This document shows, piece by piece, positions 8,065 through 16,422 of a stretch of DNA of 64,000 bases; the first letter of the stretch is position 1, and the number at the start of each line of letters is the position of its first letter. This stretch comes from an uncultured Eubacteriales bacterium (GTDB lineage: Bacteria; Bacillota; Clostridia; Oscillospirales; CAG-272): positions 5,341 through 69,340 of the forward strand of contig CAKSPO010000003.1 of assembly GCA_934481515.1 (NCBI GenBank). The letters run 5' to 3'. The notes under the pieces are model-generated. The model saw only the letters and a list, made by a program, of their open reading frames with translations, made no database searches and was not told the origin of the DNA. Made by a program: the position numbers and the translations under genes.

Positions 8065-9216
8065 ATGCGGCAGACAGAGGAGAAGGACATGGCAACGAAA
8101 AAAAGAGAACGGACACCGGCACCGAAGCGGCAGGAAGAAAAAAGACCGGGCTTTTTCCGGAGACTCTTTTCCGGAAAGGGAAAATTGCAGCTCAGCCGGA
8201 ACATCGGAATCGACCTCGGAACCGCCACGGTGCTGGTTTATGTGCAGGGAAAGGGCATTGTCTTGCAGGAGCCGTCGGTGGTCGCCATTGATGTCAACAC
8301 CGACCGGATTCTCAAAGTCGGAAAGGAAGCCCAGCAGATGCTCGGTCGGACGCCCGGAAACATCGTTGCGGTGCGCCCGTTGCGCGAGGGGGTCATCAGT
8401 CAGTATGAAGTGACGCTGAAGATGATACAATATTTCATCCGGCGTGCCTGCGGAAATCTGTTTTTTCCTCCGCAGGTCATGATCTGCATTCCCTCCGGAA
8501 TTACGGAGGTGGAGGAGCGTGCCGTGCGGGATGCCGCGAGAGAAGCGGGCGCACATAAAACGTATCTGATTGAGGAGCCGGTGGCGGCGGCAATCGGAGC
8601 CGGGCTGAATATTTATGCTCCGGTCGGAAACATGGTGGTTGACATCGGCGGCGGAACCACGGATATTGCGGTCCTGTCGCTCGGCGGTGTGGTCGTGTCC
8701 CGCTCCCTCAAAATCGCGGGGGACAAATTCGACGAAGCAATTATCCGTTATGTCCGGAAGAAATACAGCGTTCTGATCGGTGAGAGAACCGCCGAAGCGG
8801 TCAAAAAACAGATCGGCGCCGTGTACGATCACAGCAACCCGAAAAGTGTGGAGGTCAAGGGACGGTGCATCAATCAGGGGCTTCCCAAGGTAATTTCCAT
8901 CAGCTCCAAGGAAATGATTGAAGCGCTGGCAGAACCGGTCACGGCAATTCTGGACGGGGTCTGCTGGGTGATCGAAAATACGCCACCGGAGCTTCTGGGC
9001 GACATTCTGCGCAACGGAATCGTGATGACGGGCGGCGGCAGTCTTTTGTACGGCTTTGACCGGCTGTTGACCCGTGTTACGGGAATCCAGACCAGGGTTG
9101 CAAAAGACGCGGTTTCCTGCGTGGCGATCGGAACCGGAAAGTCGCTGGACAATCTGGATCTGTTGCAGGAGGGCGTTCTGAACATTTCCAGGAGCCGCAG
9201 AAACGGGGAACCGTGA
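8065..9216 (+). CDS. mreB: MreB/Mbl-family actin-like protein
   Basis: This 383-residue protein is a bacterial actin homologue that organises cell-wall synthesis along the cylinder. Phosphate-binding motifs are visible: IGIDLGTATVLVYVQGKGIV near residue 50, VVDIGGGTTDIAVLSLGG near 191 and GIVMTGGGSLLYG near 315. The protein carries about 45 residues before the actin core, rich in Lys/Arg, including RPGFFRRLFSG, which could form a membrane-binding amphipathic helix. I chose ATG 8065 after GGAAGGAGGGG; ATG 8089 (MATKK) also has a usable site. There is no mreC, mreD or rodA nearby, so it may be a stand-alone Mbl or MreBH rather than the main MreB. Confidence 0.93.
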   Translation: MRQTEEKDMATKKRERTPAPKRQEEKRPGFFRRLFSGKGKLQLSRNIGIDLGTATVLVYVQGKGIVLQEPSVVAIDVNTDRILKVGKEAQQMLGRTPGNIVAVRPLREGVISQYEVTLKMIQYFIRRACGNLFFPPQVMICIPSGITEVEERAVRDAAREAGAHKTYLIEEPVAAAIGAGLNIYAPVGNMVVDIGGGTTDIAVLSLGGVVVSRSLKIAGDKFDEAIIRYVRKKYSVLIGERTAEAVKKQIGAVYDHSNPKSVEVKGRCINQGLPKVISISSKEMIEALAEPVTAILDGVCWVIENTPPELLGDILRNGIVMTGGGSLLYGFDRLLTRVTGIQTRVAKDAVSCVAIGTGKSLDNLDLLQEGVLNISRSRRNGEP

Positions 9217-9332
9217 GAAGCTTTCCGGAGCATTGCTTTTTGACGGCTTTGCAGTCGGACAGAACGGATCAGGAACGGAAATATCCTCCGGGATAAGCTC
9301 CGGGGCGAAGATACAGAGGAGGAAGGTCAGGT

Positions 9333-10799
9333 ATGAAAACAGTGATCCAGGGGCGCAAGCCGGCATCGGTCTTTCGCTTTTTTGAAGAGATATGCGCCAT
9401 CCCGCATCCGTCGCATCATGAGGAAAAGATTGCGGCGTATCTTGTGGATTTTGCCGAATCGCGCGGGCTGGAGTATTACACGGACGGGCTGCACAATGTT
9501 CTGATAAAATCGCCGGCGACCGAAGGAAGAGAAGCGGAGGCACCGATCCTGTTCCAGGGGCACACCGACATGGTGTGCGAAAAGAACGGCGATGTGGTAC
9601 ATGATTTCTTCACGGATCCGCTCAAGCTCTTTACGGACGGCAATCTTCTGGGTGCCCGCGGCACGACGCTCGGCGGGGATGACGGCATTGCGGTCGCCAT
9701 GATGCTTGCCCTGCTGGACGGAGAAATTCCGTCGCATCCCGCCATGGAATGCCTTTTCACCGTTGCGGAGGAAACCGGAATGAACGGGGCACAGGGCTTT
9801 GATTATTCCGGAATTTCCGCCCGCCGGATGGTGAACATGGACAGCGAGGAGCTGGGAGTCATCACTGCCGGATGTGCCGGAGGAATCCGGACCGACCTGA
9901 CGCTGACGGCGCAAACCGAGCCGTTTGCGGGGGAAGCGCTCCGCATTTCGGTCACGGGGCTGATGGGAGGCCATTCGGGCGAGAACATCAACAGCGGACG
10001 CGCAAACGCGAACAAGCTGATGGGAAGAGTGCTTGCGGAGCTTCTTTCCGGGCTGCCGGAGGCACAGCTGCGCCTGGTCGGGCTTTGCGGCGGTTCCAAG
10101 GACAACGCCATTCCGCGGGAATGCACGGCGGTTGTTTCCGTAAAGGATGCGGAAGCTGTAAAAGCCGTTATTACGATGCTGCAGAAAACGGAGAAAAATC
10201 TTCAGGCAGAGCTTTCGGAGGCAGATCATGCGTTCCGCCTCACCGTGGAGCGGGAACGCGCTTCGGATGCTCCTGCGCGGATGTTCACCGGAGCGGATAC
10301 CAAAAATGCCGTTGCGGTGCTTGCCTGTGCGGCAAACGGGGTGCTGGAAATGAACCGGTTGGTTGAGGGACTTGTGGAATATTCCAGGAACCTCGGCGTG
10401 GTGGAAACGAGCGGAGAGACCGTCCGGTTTGTGTTTTCCGCCCGTTCCGCAAAGGAGAGCCGTTTGGATGCCTCCACGGCGGAACTGGATCTGCTTGCCG
10501 CTGTGACAGGATGCAAAACCCGTCACTACAGCAGATACCCCGGCTGGGATTTTGCAGAGAAGTCTCAGATCCGGTCGGCGTACCTCGCGGCGTACCGGGA
10601 CGTGACGGGGCAGGATGCCACGGTCAATGTCATTCATGCCGGGCTGGAGTGCGGGCTGATTTCTTCCAGAATTCCCGATATGGATATCATCTCGGTAGGA
10701 CCCACCATGCATGACATCCATTCTCCGAATGAGCGGCTGGATCTCGCTTCCACCGAAATTTTCTGGAAGACCATTGTGCGTCTGATGGAGCTTCTGTAA
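9333..10799 (+). CDS. pepD: Aminoacyl-histidine dipeptidase (M20 family)
   Basis: This 488-residue metallopeptidase resembles PepD (beta-alanyl-histidine dipeptidase), which cleaves Xaa-His and other dipeptides. The zinc ligands and catalytic residues are in order: GHTDMVCEK near residue 75, GGDDGIAVAMM near 113, catalytic Glu in AEETGMNGAQ near 144, MDSEELG near 168, and the C-terminal metal His in VGPTMHDIHSP near 459. The lid domain around GGHSGENINSGRANANK marks PepD rather than PepT. Length matches the family. The start follows AGGAGGAAGG. The gene stands alone and ends in a terminator at 10856. Confidence 0.96.
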   Translation: MKTVIQGRKPASVFRFFEEICAIPHPSHHEEKIAAYLVDFAESRGLEYYTDGLHNVLIKSPATEGREAEAPILFQGHTDMVCEKNGDVVHDFFTDPLKLFTDGNLLGARGTTLGGDDGIAVAMMLALLDGEIPSHPAMECLFTVAEETGMNGAQGFDYSGISARRMVNMDSEELGVITAGCAGGIRTDLTLTAQTEPFAGEALRISVTGLMGGHSGENINSGRANANKLMGRVLAELLSGLPEAQLRLVGLCGGSKDNAIPRECTAVVSVKDAEAVKAVITMLQKTEKNLQAELSEADHAFRLTVERERASDAPARMFTGADTKNAVAVLACAANGVLEMNRLVEGLVEYSRNLGVVETSGETVRFVFSARSAKESRLDASTAELDLLAAVTGCKTRHYSRYPGWDFAEKSQIRSAYLAAYRDVTGQDATVNVIHAGLECGLISSRIPDMDIISVGPTMHDIHSPNERLDLASTEIFWKTIVRLMELL

Positions 10800-10855
10800 T
10801 CACGTTCGCACAGAAAAGACGCGGGAATGTTCCGGAAACCGTTTCCCGGAAAAGA

Positions 10856-10898
10856 AAAACGCTCCGGAGCGGCAGAACGCTACGGAGCGTTTTTAAAG
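10856..10898 (+). terminator. pepD terminator
   Basis: AAAACGCTCCG pairs with CGGAGCGTTTT, followed by TTTTTA. It lies 57 bases after the pepD stop. Confidence 0.8.
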
Positions 10899-10902
10899 CA
10901 CC

Positions 10903-11071
10903 GCACACCATTTACGATTGGTGCGCTTGCTCACGCCTCTCCGCCATACTTCACAAAAATTCTTGCCGGTAGCCCGGCTGCAGCCTGCGGATTTTTTGTG
11001 TCGTCTGACGGAACATTCGATTTTTCAGGTTGTGATTCGCACCATAGAAACTGCACGGTGCTGCCTTGAGA
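10903..11071. repeat. Diverged ~170-bp dispersed repeat, copy 2
   Basis: Second copy of the sequence at 4661-4828. The best-kept part is 10950-11010 (CTTCACAAAAAT to TCGTCTGACG). It lies directly behind the pepD terminator and before the convergent pseudouridine synthase gene. The rest of the 10800-11182 gap holds nothing else I can name. Confidence 0.65.
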
Positions 11072-11182
11072 GAACGGAAAAGACCGGAACCGCTTTACCG
11101 GGAGCCGAAAGCACACCGGAGGTGCGGGGGTTTGGTTTTGATTCGGTGTCCTGCCGCCGTCCGGAGTGCCGGCGGTCGGGGT

Positions 11183-11848
11183 TCAGGTCAGGCTGTCCGG
11201 AAGAACATCGGAGAAGGCTTCCCAGGCTTCGCAAAGGGGCGGGAGCGAGGTGAAGCTCAGGAGCGCTCCGCTCTCCGGCTCCGGAAAGGACAGGTGTGCC
11301 GCATAAAGCGCGATCGGGCAACGCAGAGGAGAGCCGTATTTGCGGTCGCCGAGCAGGGGATGACGGCGGGAGGCAAACTGAACCCGGATCTGGTGGGTTC
11401 TTCCGGTTTGCAGTGAGATATGCAAAAGGGTTTTCGCACCTGCTCCTTCTTCCCGGACGGAAAGTGTTTTATAGCGGAGAACCGCTTCCTTCGCGCCCTT
11501 GCGCGCACGGTCTACCGCAAAGCTTTTGTTTTGCAAGCGGTCATGAAACAGCCAGTCGCGTAGCTCTCCCGCGTCGGGAGAGGGAGTGCCGTGCACGATT
11601 GCAAGATACTCCTTCCGGAATTTTTGCGTGCGGATGGATTCCGAAAGTGACGCGGCGGCGGCAGGTGTTTTGGCGTAGACCATCACGCCGCCGACCCCGC
11701 GGTCCAGGCGGTGCACCACACCGACATAGGTACCGGTATATTCTTCTACAAGGTTGGCAAAGCCGGTGTGATCCGGCGTTTGCTCCGAGACGGCGCCCGG
11801 AGGCTTGACGCAGACCAGAAGCGCATTGTTTTCATAAAGAATCTCCAT
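11183..11848 (-). CDS. RluA-family pseudouridine synthase
   Basis: This 221-residue protein belongs to the RluA/YqcB-type family that isomerises uridine in rRNA or tRNA. Motif I is YVGVVHRLDRGVGGVMVYAKT with the catalytic Asp in HRLD near residue 51. It is followed by KEYLAIVHG, by LQTGRTHQIRVQFASRRHPLLGD near 151, and by an ALYAAHLSF-like motif near 188. There is no N-terminal S4 domain, as in small RluA members. The ATG at 11848 follows GGGAGG on the minus strand. The protein is shorter than RluD (about 300 residues), and the target site cannot be assigned. It diverges from birA with 36 bases between the start codons. Confidence 0.92.
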   Translation of the reverse strand: MEILYENNALLVCVKPPGAVSEQTPDHTGFANLVEEYTGTYVGVVHRLDRGVGGVMVYAKTPAAAASLSESIRTQKFRKEYLAIVHGTPSPDAGELRDWLFHDRLQNKSFAVDRARKGAKEAVLRYKTLSVREEGAGAKTLLHISLQTGRTHQIRVQFASRRHPLLGDRKYGSPLRCPIALYAAHLSFPEPESGALLSFTSLPPLCEAWEAFSDVLPDSLT

Positions 11849-11884
11849 AAGAAACCTCCCGGATGAGAAAGGATCGGACGCGAA

Positions 11885-12664
11885 ATGAACGAAAGAGGAC
11901 AACGGGAAAACATCGGAACAGAATTGCGGCGGCTGACGGAAGAGGAGCCGGGACTGCGGGTCTGTATGTTCGAAGAGATTGATTCCACCAACAGCGAAGC
12001 CAAGCGCCGCGCGGCGGGAGGAGACGGAGGTCCGTTGCTCCTTGTGGCGCGGATGCAGACTGCCGGACGCGGGCGGATGGGCAGAAGCTTTTCCTCTCCC
12101 GCGTCCTCCGGGGTTTATTTCAGCCTTCTTTATACGCCCCTGACGGGGATGCGGGACGCGGTGCACATTACGTCGGCGGCGGCAGTTGCTGTCCGGCGGT
12201 CAATTTTCCGCTGCACCGGAAAGAAGGTCGGCATCAAGTGGGTGAACGATCTGTACTATCAGGGGAAAAAGGTCTGCGGGATTCTCTGCGAATCCATGAT
12301 GACGGACGGGGGACAGAGAATTGTTATCGGAATCGGGATCAATCTGGACGGCAAGGCACTTCCGAAGGAGCTGGCGGCAACCGCAGGCGGGCTTGGAGAA
12401 AGTCCCGTGGTCGCGGAAGCGCTTGCGGCGGAGTCCTGTCGGGAATTGCTGAAAATGATCCGTTCCCCGATGGATTTTTCATGGCTTTACGAATACCGGA
12501 GCGCATCGATAGTGCTTGGAAAGGCGGTTCGGTGGAGCCGGGGAGAGAAAACCGGGGAGGGGATTGCCGCGGACATTGACGAGACCGGACGATTGAGCGT
12601 TCTGGGGGCGGATGGGACGGTCGTTCTGCTGGACAGCGGGGAAATCTCCCTTCGCCTTTGCTGA
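11885..12664 (+). CDS. birA: Biotin-[acetyl-CoA-carboxylase] ligase
   Basis: This 259-residue enzyme activates biotin with ATP and attaches it to carrier proteins such as AccB. The signatures are FEEIDSTNSEAKR near residue 31, the biotin/ATP loop QTAGRGRMGRSFSSP near 59, GIKWVNDLYYQGKKVCGILCE near 116 and IGIGINLD near 147. A C-terminal SH3-like domain follows. It lacks the N-terminal helix-turn-helix of BirA regulators, so it is a class I, non-repressing ligase. The ribosome site is weak (AGGATCGGA). It is divergent from the pseudouridine synthase and ends in a hairpin at 12882. Confidence 0.95.
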   Translation: MNERGQRENIGTELRRLTEEEPGLRVCMFEEIDSTNSEAKRRAAGGDGGPLLLVARMQTAGRGRMGRSFSSPASSGVYFSLLYTPLTGMRDAVHITSAAAVAVRRSIFRCTGKKVGIKWVNDLYYQGKKVCGILCESMMTDGGQRIVIGIGINLDGKALPKELAATAGGLGESPVVAEALAAESCRELLKMIRSPMDFSWLYEYRSASIVLGKAVRWSRGEKTGEGIAADIDETGRLSVLGADGTVVLLDSGEISLRLC

Positions 12665-13055
12665 GACTTCCGTGCCGGATTTTCAAAGGGCAATCCTTTG
12701 AAAAAATTTTATGGCGCTCCGGAAAAGAATCTTTCCGACTGTACCTTTCCGGAAACGCTCTCTTCGGAAGCCGTTCCTTTGAAGCTTTGAAGCTCTGAAG
12801 TTTTGAGACGCTGAAAAAGAGATCGTTTCTTGAGATATATCCGTTTTTTAAAACTGTATCTGTTGTTTTTAAAAAGGGTGGAAAGGCTTCTTGAAAAGCC
12901 TTTTTACCTTTTTTTACTCAAAATTCATCAATAAATTGTTGAATTTTATTCTATAAATTTAGAATAAAACTAAATTTTATTTTAATTTTCAGAGATGAAA
13001 GAGAAAAAATGAATCATCAAAATAATTGCCGGAAAAAGGAAAAACGGGGGCGGGG
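12665..13055. other. Gene-free spacer between birA and the rRNA methyltransferase
   Basis: This 391-base gap between convergent genes has no credible coding sequence. It contains a loose string of TTTGAAGC-like octamers at about 12779-12812, a terminator at 12882-12905, and an AT-rich tail (12910-13020). Confidence 0.6.
12882..12905 (+). terminator. Terminator downstream of birA
   Basis: AAAGGCTT pairs with AAGCCTTT and merges into a T-run. It lies about 215 bases after the birA stop. Confidence 0.55.
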
Positions 13056-14414
13056 TCAAACCACCTGAAAGATGAAAAACTTCAGGTAATCCGTTTCCGG
13101 CACGTTCCAGAGGATGGGGTGATCCGGCGCCTGTTGCCGCGCTTCCAGCTGCCGCAGACTCACTCCGGCGTCGGCTGCGGCATCGTGAAGCATCCGGCGG
13201 AAGTGATTTTCGTCCATGAAATGCGAGCAGGAGCAGGTGGCAAGGTAGCCGCCCCGGCGCAACAGGCGCATGGCTTTCAGGTTGATCTCCTTGTATCCGC
13301 GTGTTGCGTGCTCCAGCGTGTCCCGGCTTTTGGTGAAGGCGGGCGGATCCAGAATGATGAGGTCGTAATCGCATTTTCCGTGTTCTGCCATTTCCGTCAG
13401 GAGGTCGAACACATCGGCGCGTACAAAGTCCATGCGATCGCACAATCCGTTGCGGAGTGCGTTCTCTTTTGCCAGCGCAAGTGCGTCCGCCGAGATGTCC
13501 ACGGCGGTGACATGGGAGGCTCCGGCGGCAGCCGCGTTGAGTGCAAAGGAGCCGGTGTGCGTGAAGCAGTCCAGCACACGCTTTCCTTCGGCAAGCGTCC
13601 GGATGGCGCGGCGGTTGTATTTCTGATCCAGAAAGAATCCGGTTTTCTGCCCGTGGATATAATCCACCTCGTAGCGGATGCCGTTCTCGACGATTTCGGT
13701 TTTTCCTGTGGGAGTTGTTACAGGTGCAGAAGCTGATACAGATGCGGCAGGCGTGTCGATGGCGGCAGTCACTATGGTGTTTGCTGCGGTATTTGCGGCA
13801 TTGGCGGTAACGTCTGTGATGTTTGCGGTCACTCCGCCTGCGGGATCGGAAAGTCCGTCGCCGTGCCAGAAGCCGGTGTACTGTTCCATTCCTTCCAGTT
13901 CCCGGATGGCAACGTCGTTCCGCTCGTAGAGCACCGAGATTTCCGTGCCGAATTCCTCCTGTAACAGGCGCAGGAGCATCGAATAGAGCCGGTCCTTGAT
14001 CCGGTCGGTTCCGAGGCAGAGTACCTGTGAAACCAGCACATTCTCAAAGCGGTCTACGGTCAGTCCCGGAAATGCGTCCGCTTCGCCGAAAATCAGGCGG
14101 CAGCAGCGGAAGTCTGTTTCTCCCATCGCGTCTTTGCGGTACTGCAATGCCCAGCGGAGTTTGCGCTCCCAGAAAGCGTCATCCGGTCGGTCGTTTGCGT
14201 TTTTGGTAAAAATCCGGACGCGGATTTTGGAGCGGGAATTGAAAAAGCCGGTGCCGAGGTAGCGCCCTTTTTTGGAATAGACGTCCGCAATTGCGCCGTC
14301 CTCCGGGTCTCCGGCAACGGAGGTCACCTCGTCTGCGTAAACCCAGACATGTCCTCCCTTGAGAAACCGTTCTCCTTTTTCCGTGATTTGAACCGATGGA
14401 TACTCGCGCGTCAT
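13056..14414 (-). CDS. RlmI-type class I rRNA (cytosine-5) methyltransferase
   Basis: This 452-residue protein resembles RlmI/YwbD SAM-dependent methyltransferases that modify 23S rRNA. The N-terminal PUA domain starts with SVQITEKGERFLKGGHVWVYADE. The central EEHD-like region is followed by YIHGQKTGFFLDQKYNRR near residue 245. The Rossmann core has VLDCFTHTGSFALNAA, VDISADALALAKENA, and the LDPPAFTKSRDTLEHATRGYKEIN motif with DPPAF near residue 357. An Ala/Thr-rich stretch of about 50 residues (about 188-238, encoded by 13700-13850) interrupts the fold between the N-terminal part and the core; typical members are near 390 residues. ATG 14414 was chosen because the protein then begins at the PUA domain. 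It diverges from sufC. Confidence 0.92.
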   Translation of the reverse strand: MTREYPSVQITEKGERFLKGGHVWVYADEVTSVAGDPEDGAIADVYSKKGRYLGTGFFNSRSKIRVRIFTKNANDRPDDAFWERKLRWALQYRKDAMGETDFRCCRLIFGEADAFPGLTVDRFENVLVSQVLCLGTDRIKDRLYSMLLRLLQEEFGTEISVLYERNDVAIRELEGMEQYTGFWHGDGLSDPAGGVTANITDVTANAANTAANTIVTAAIDTPAASVSASAPVTTPTGKTEIVENGIRYEVDYIHGQKTGFFLDQKYNRRAIRTLAEGKRVLDCFTHTGSFALNAAAAGASHVTAVDISADALALAKENALRNGLCDRMDFVRADVFDLLTEMAEHGKCDYDLIILDPPAFTKSRDTLEHATRGYKEINLKAMRLLRRGGYLATCSCSHFMDENHFRRMLHDAAADAGVSLRQLEARQQAPDHPILWNVPETDYLKFFIFQVV

Positions 14415-14487
14415 AAAAGCTGCCTGTCCTTTCCGAAAAGTCGGCGGATGCGCAAGCGTTGCGGAATCCACCGGGTAGATGCACACC

Positions 14488-14517
14488 AGTATAGCATAAA
14501 AACCCGCTTTCTGTCGG
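14488..14517 (-). promoter_or_regulatory. Promoter for rRNA methyltransferase gene
   Basis: On the minus strand CCGACA, an 18-base spacer and an extended -10 TGCTATACT lie about 75 bases before the start codon. Confidence 0.55.
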
Positions 14518-14557
14518 CTTGTTCACAGAAAGTTAACACGAAAAGAAGAACGGATTA

Positions 14558-14586
14558 TTGCAATCCGGGCGGAAAAAGGATAAAAT
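14558..14586 (+). promoter_or_regulatory. Promoter for sufC-sufB pair
   Basis: TTGCAA, 17 bases and TAAAAT, placed 39 bases before the sufC start codon. No clear IscR-like palindrome overlaps it. Confidence 0.65.
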
Positions 14587-14625
14587 ATATAAGATAAAGA
14601 CGAAAGACCGAGGAACTGCGAAATC

Positions 14626-15348
14626 ATGTTGGAATTCAGAAATGTATCGTATACAGCCGAGGACGGGAAGAAAATTCTTTCCGATGTCAGCCTGCAGATC
14701 AATGACCGTTTTGTTGCCATTACGGGTCCCAATGGCGGCGGAAAGTCCACCATGGCAAAGCTGATTGCGGGAATTTACCGTCCGAGCGCCGGAAGAATTT
14801 ATCTGGACGGGCAGGACATTACCGATTTGTCGGTCACGGAGCATGCGAAGTGCGGAATCAGCTTTGCGTTTCAGCAACCGGTTCGCTTCAAGGGGATTAC
14901 CGTAAAGGATCTGATTTCCATTGCGTCCGGCAAAAAAATTTCCGTCAATGAGGCTTGCCAGTATCTGTCGGAGGTCGGGCTTTGCGCCAAGGATTATATC
15001 AACCGGGAGGTGGATGCGTCCCTTTCCGGCGGAGAGCTGAAACGGATTGAGATTGCCATGATTAACGTGCGGGGCACCAAGCTGTCGGTGTTTGATGAGC
15101 CGGAGGCGGGAATTGATCTGTGGAGCTTTCAGAATCTGATTCAGGTATTCCGCAATATGTACGAGCGGACCCGGGGAAGCATTCTGATTATTTCCCATCA
15201 GGAGAGAATTCTTGACATTGCGGATAAGATTATTGTCATTTCCGGCGGGAAAGTGGTTTCCTACGGGAGCCGGGAGGAGATTCTGCCGGAACTGTTGAGC
15301 CGGAAAACCTGTTGCCGCATGACAAAGGAGGAGTGCCATCATGATTGA
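14626..15348 (+). CDS. sufC: SufC-like Fe-S assembly ATPase
   Basis: This 240-residue ABC-type ATPase is of the SufC class and powers Fe-S cluster assembly on the SufB scaffold rather than transport. Walker A is GPNGGGKST near residue 34. The Q-loop is AFQQPVRFKGITVKD, and this QxP-[VF]-xF-[KP]-G-[IV] pattern is typical of SufC. The signature LSGGELKRIEIA is near 132, Walker B with switch is LSVFDEPEAGID, and the H-loop is ISHQE. It overlaps the next gene by 8 bases, so the two products are made together. No sufS, sufU, sufE or a second sufBD gene accompanies it. Confidence 0.92.
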   Translation: MLEFRNVSYTAEDGKKILSDVSLQINDRFVAITGPNGGGKSTMAKLIAGIYRPSAGRIYLDGQDITDLSVTEHAKCGISFAFQQPVRFKGITVKDLISIASGKKISVNEACQYLSEVGLCAKDYINREVDASLSGGELKRIEIAMINVRGTKLSVFDEPEAGIDLWSFQNLIQVFRNMYERTRGSILIISHQERILDIADKIIVISGGKVVSYGSREEILPELLSRKTCCRMTKEECHHD

Positions 15349-16261
15349 CGCCATTCAGAAAAAGCTTCTGGAAGAGGTTGCGGGGATTCACGAGGTGCCG
15401 GAAGGGGCTTACTCCCTGCGCATCAACGGCGCTCTTTACGGAAAGAACGATTCCGCCAATATTCACATTGAGAAAAAGACGGACAAGTCCGGCATTGATA
15501 TTTATATTCATCCGGGAACCAAAAACGAGAGTGTACACATTCCGGTGCTCCTGTCGCAGACGGGGCTGAAGGAGCTGGTATACAACGATTTTCACATCGG
15601 TGAGGGTGCGGACGTGACCATTGTCGCAGGGTGCGGCATCCACAACTCCGGCACGTCGGAGAGTGAGCACAGCGGGATTCACACCTTTTGGCTGGAGAAG
15701 AATGCACGGGTGCGCTATATCGAAAAGCACTACGGCGAGGGAGACGGAAACGGAAAAAATGTGATGAACCCCACCACAATTGCGTTCCTCGGCGAAAACA
15801 GCTATATGGAGATGGAAACTGCGCAGATCAAGGGGGTGGATTCCACCCGGCGCGAGACGCGCGCGACGCTGGAGGACGGGGCTGTGCTGGTGATTCATGA
15901 GAAGATCATGACGCACGGGAGCCAAACGGCGGAGACGCATTTTACGGTAGACCTGAACGGGGTAGATTGCGGGACGCATGTCGTTTCCCGCTCGGTTGCG
16001 AGGGATCGGAGCCGGCAGGCATTTCTTTCCCATGTCAACGGAAACAACAAATGCAACGGGCACACCGAATGCGATGCCATTATTATGGATTCCGCATCCG
16101 TGACCGCTCTGCCGCAGATTGAAGCGAATCATGTGGATGCTTCTTTGATTCACGAGGCTGCCATCGGAAAGATTGCGGGAGAGCAGCTGATAAAGCTGAT
16201 GACGCTGGGGCTGACCGAGAAGGAAGCCGAAGAGCAGATCATCAACGGCTTTCTGAACTGA
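15341..16261 (+). CDS. SufB/SufD-family scaffold protein, short form
   Basis: This 306-residue protein matches the beta-helical core of SufB/SufD. Key stretches are GCGIHNSGTSESEHSGIHTFWLE, the sequence around HYGEGDGNGKN and the C-terminal segment from HVNGNNKCNGHTECDAI to ALPQIEANHVDASLIHEAAIGKIAGEQL. The conserved Cys in the CNGHTECDAI segment, the Glu of IEANH and the His in NHVDASLIHEA fit a scaffold site. It is much shorter than SufB (about 465) and lacks the N-terminal helical domain. The sufC plus one short sufBD arrangement matches the minimal SMS-type (SmsC/SmsB) systems described in anaerobes. It probably works as a homodimer with two SufC subunits. Confidence 0.88.
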   Translation: MIDAIQKKLLEEVAGIHEVPEGAYSLRINGALYGKNDSANIHIEKKTDKSGIDIYIHPGTKNESVHIPVLLSQTGLKELVYNDFHIGEGADVTIVAGCGIHNSGTSESEHSGIHTFWLEKNARVRYIEKHYGEGDGNGKNVMNPTTIAFLGENSYMEMETAQIKGVDSTRRETRATLEDGAVLVIHEKIMTHGSQTAETHFTVDLNGVDCGTHVVSRSVARDRSRQAFLSHVNGNNKCNGHTECDAIIMDSASVTALPQIEANHVDASLIHEAAIGKIAGEQLIKLMTLGLTEKEAEEQIINGFLN

Positions 16262-16358
16262 CACGCTTCGGAAGGTTTTCCGGCGGTTGCAGAAGTGTTC
16301 CGGTTTCTACCGAGGTAGAAGAGATTTTTTGTCCGGCAAAATCTTTTGATACAAGAAT

Positions 16359-16401
16359 GGGGCTGTGAAAAACGTGATGTTTTTCACAGCCCCTGTTTTG
16401 T
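16359..16401 (+). terminator. Terminator after sufCB
   Basis: A perfect 15-bp stem, GGGGCTGTGAAAAAC with its complement, has a GTGAT loop and a TGTTTTGTT tail. It belongs to a family of look-alike hairpins also found at 41202, 41312, 47872 and 47977. Confidence 0.85.
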
Positions 16402-16422
16402 TATTCGGTGGATTCGGATGGA

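Noticed and set aside
7111..9543. Minus-strand open frame of about 810 codons opposite comF, mreB and pepD
   Set aside because: It spans three well-supported plus-strand genes and their promoters, which a real gene would not do here.
12779..12812. Octamer-like TTTGAAGC repeats
   Set aside because: Units are too degenerate and too few to separate from chance in AT-rich DNA.
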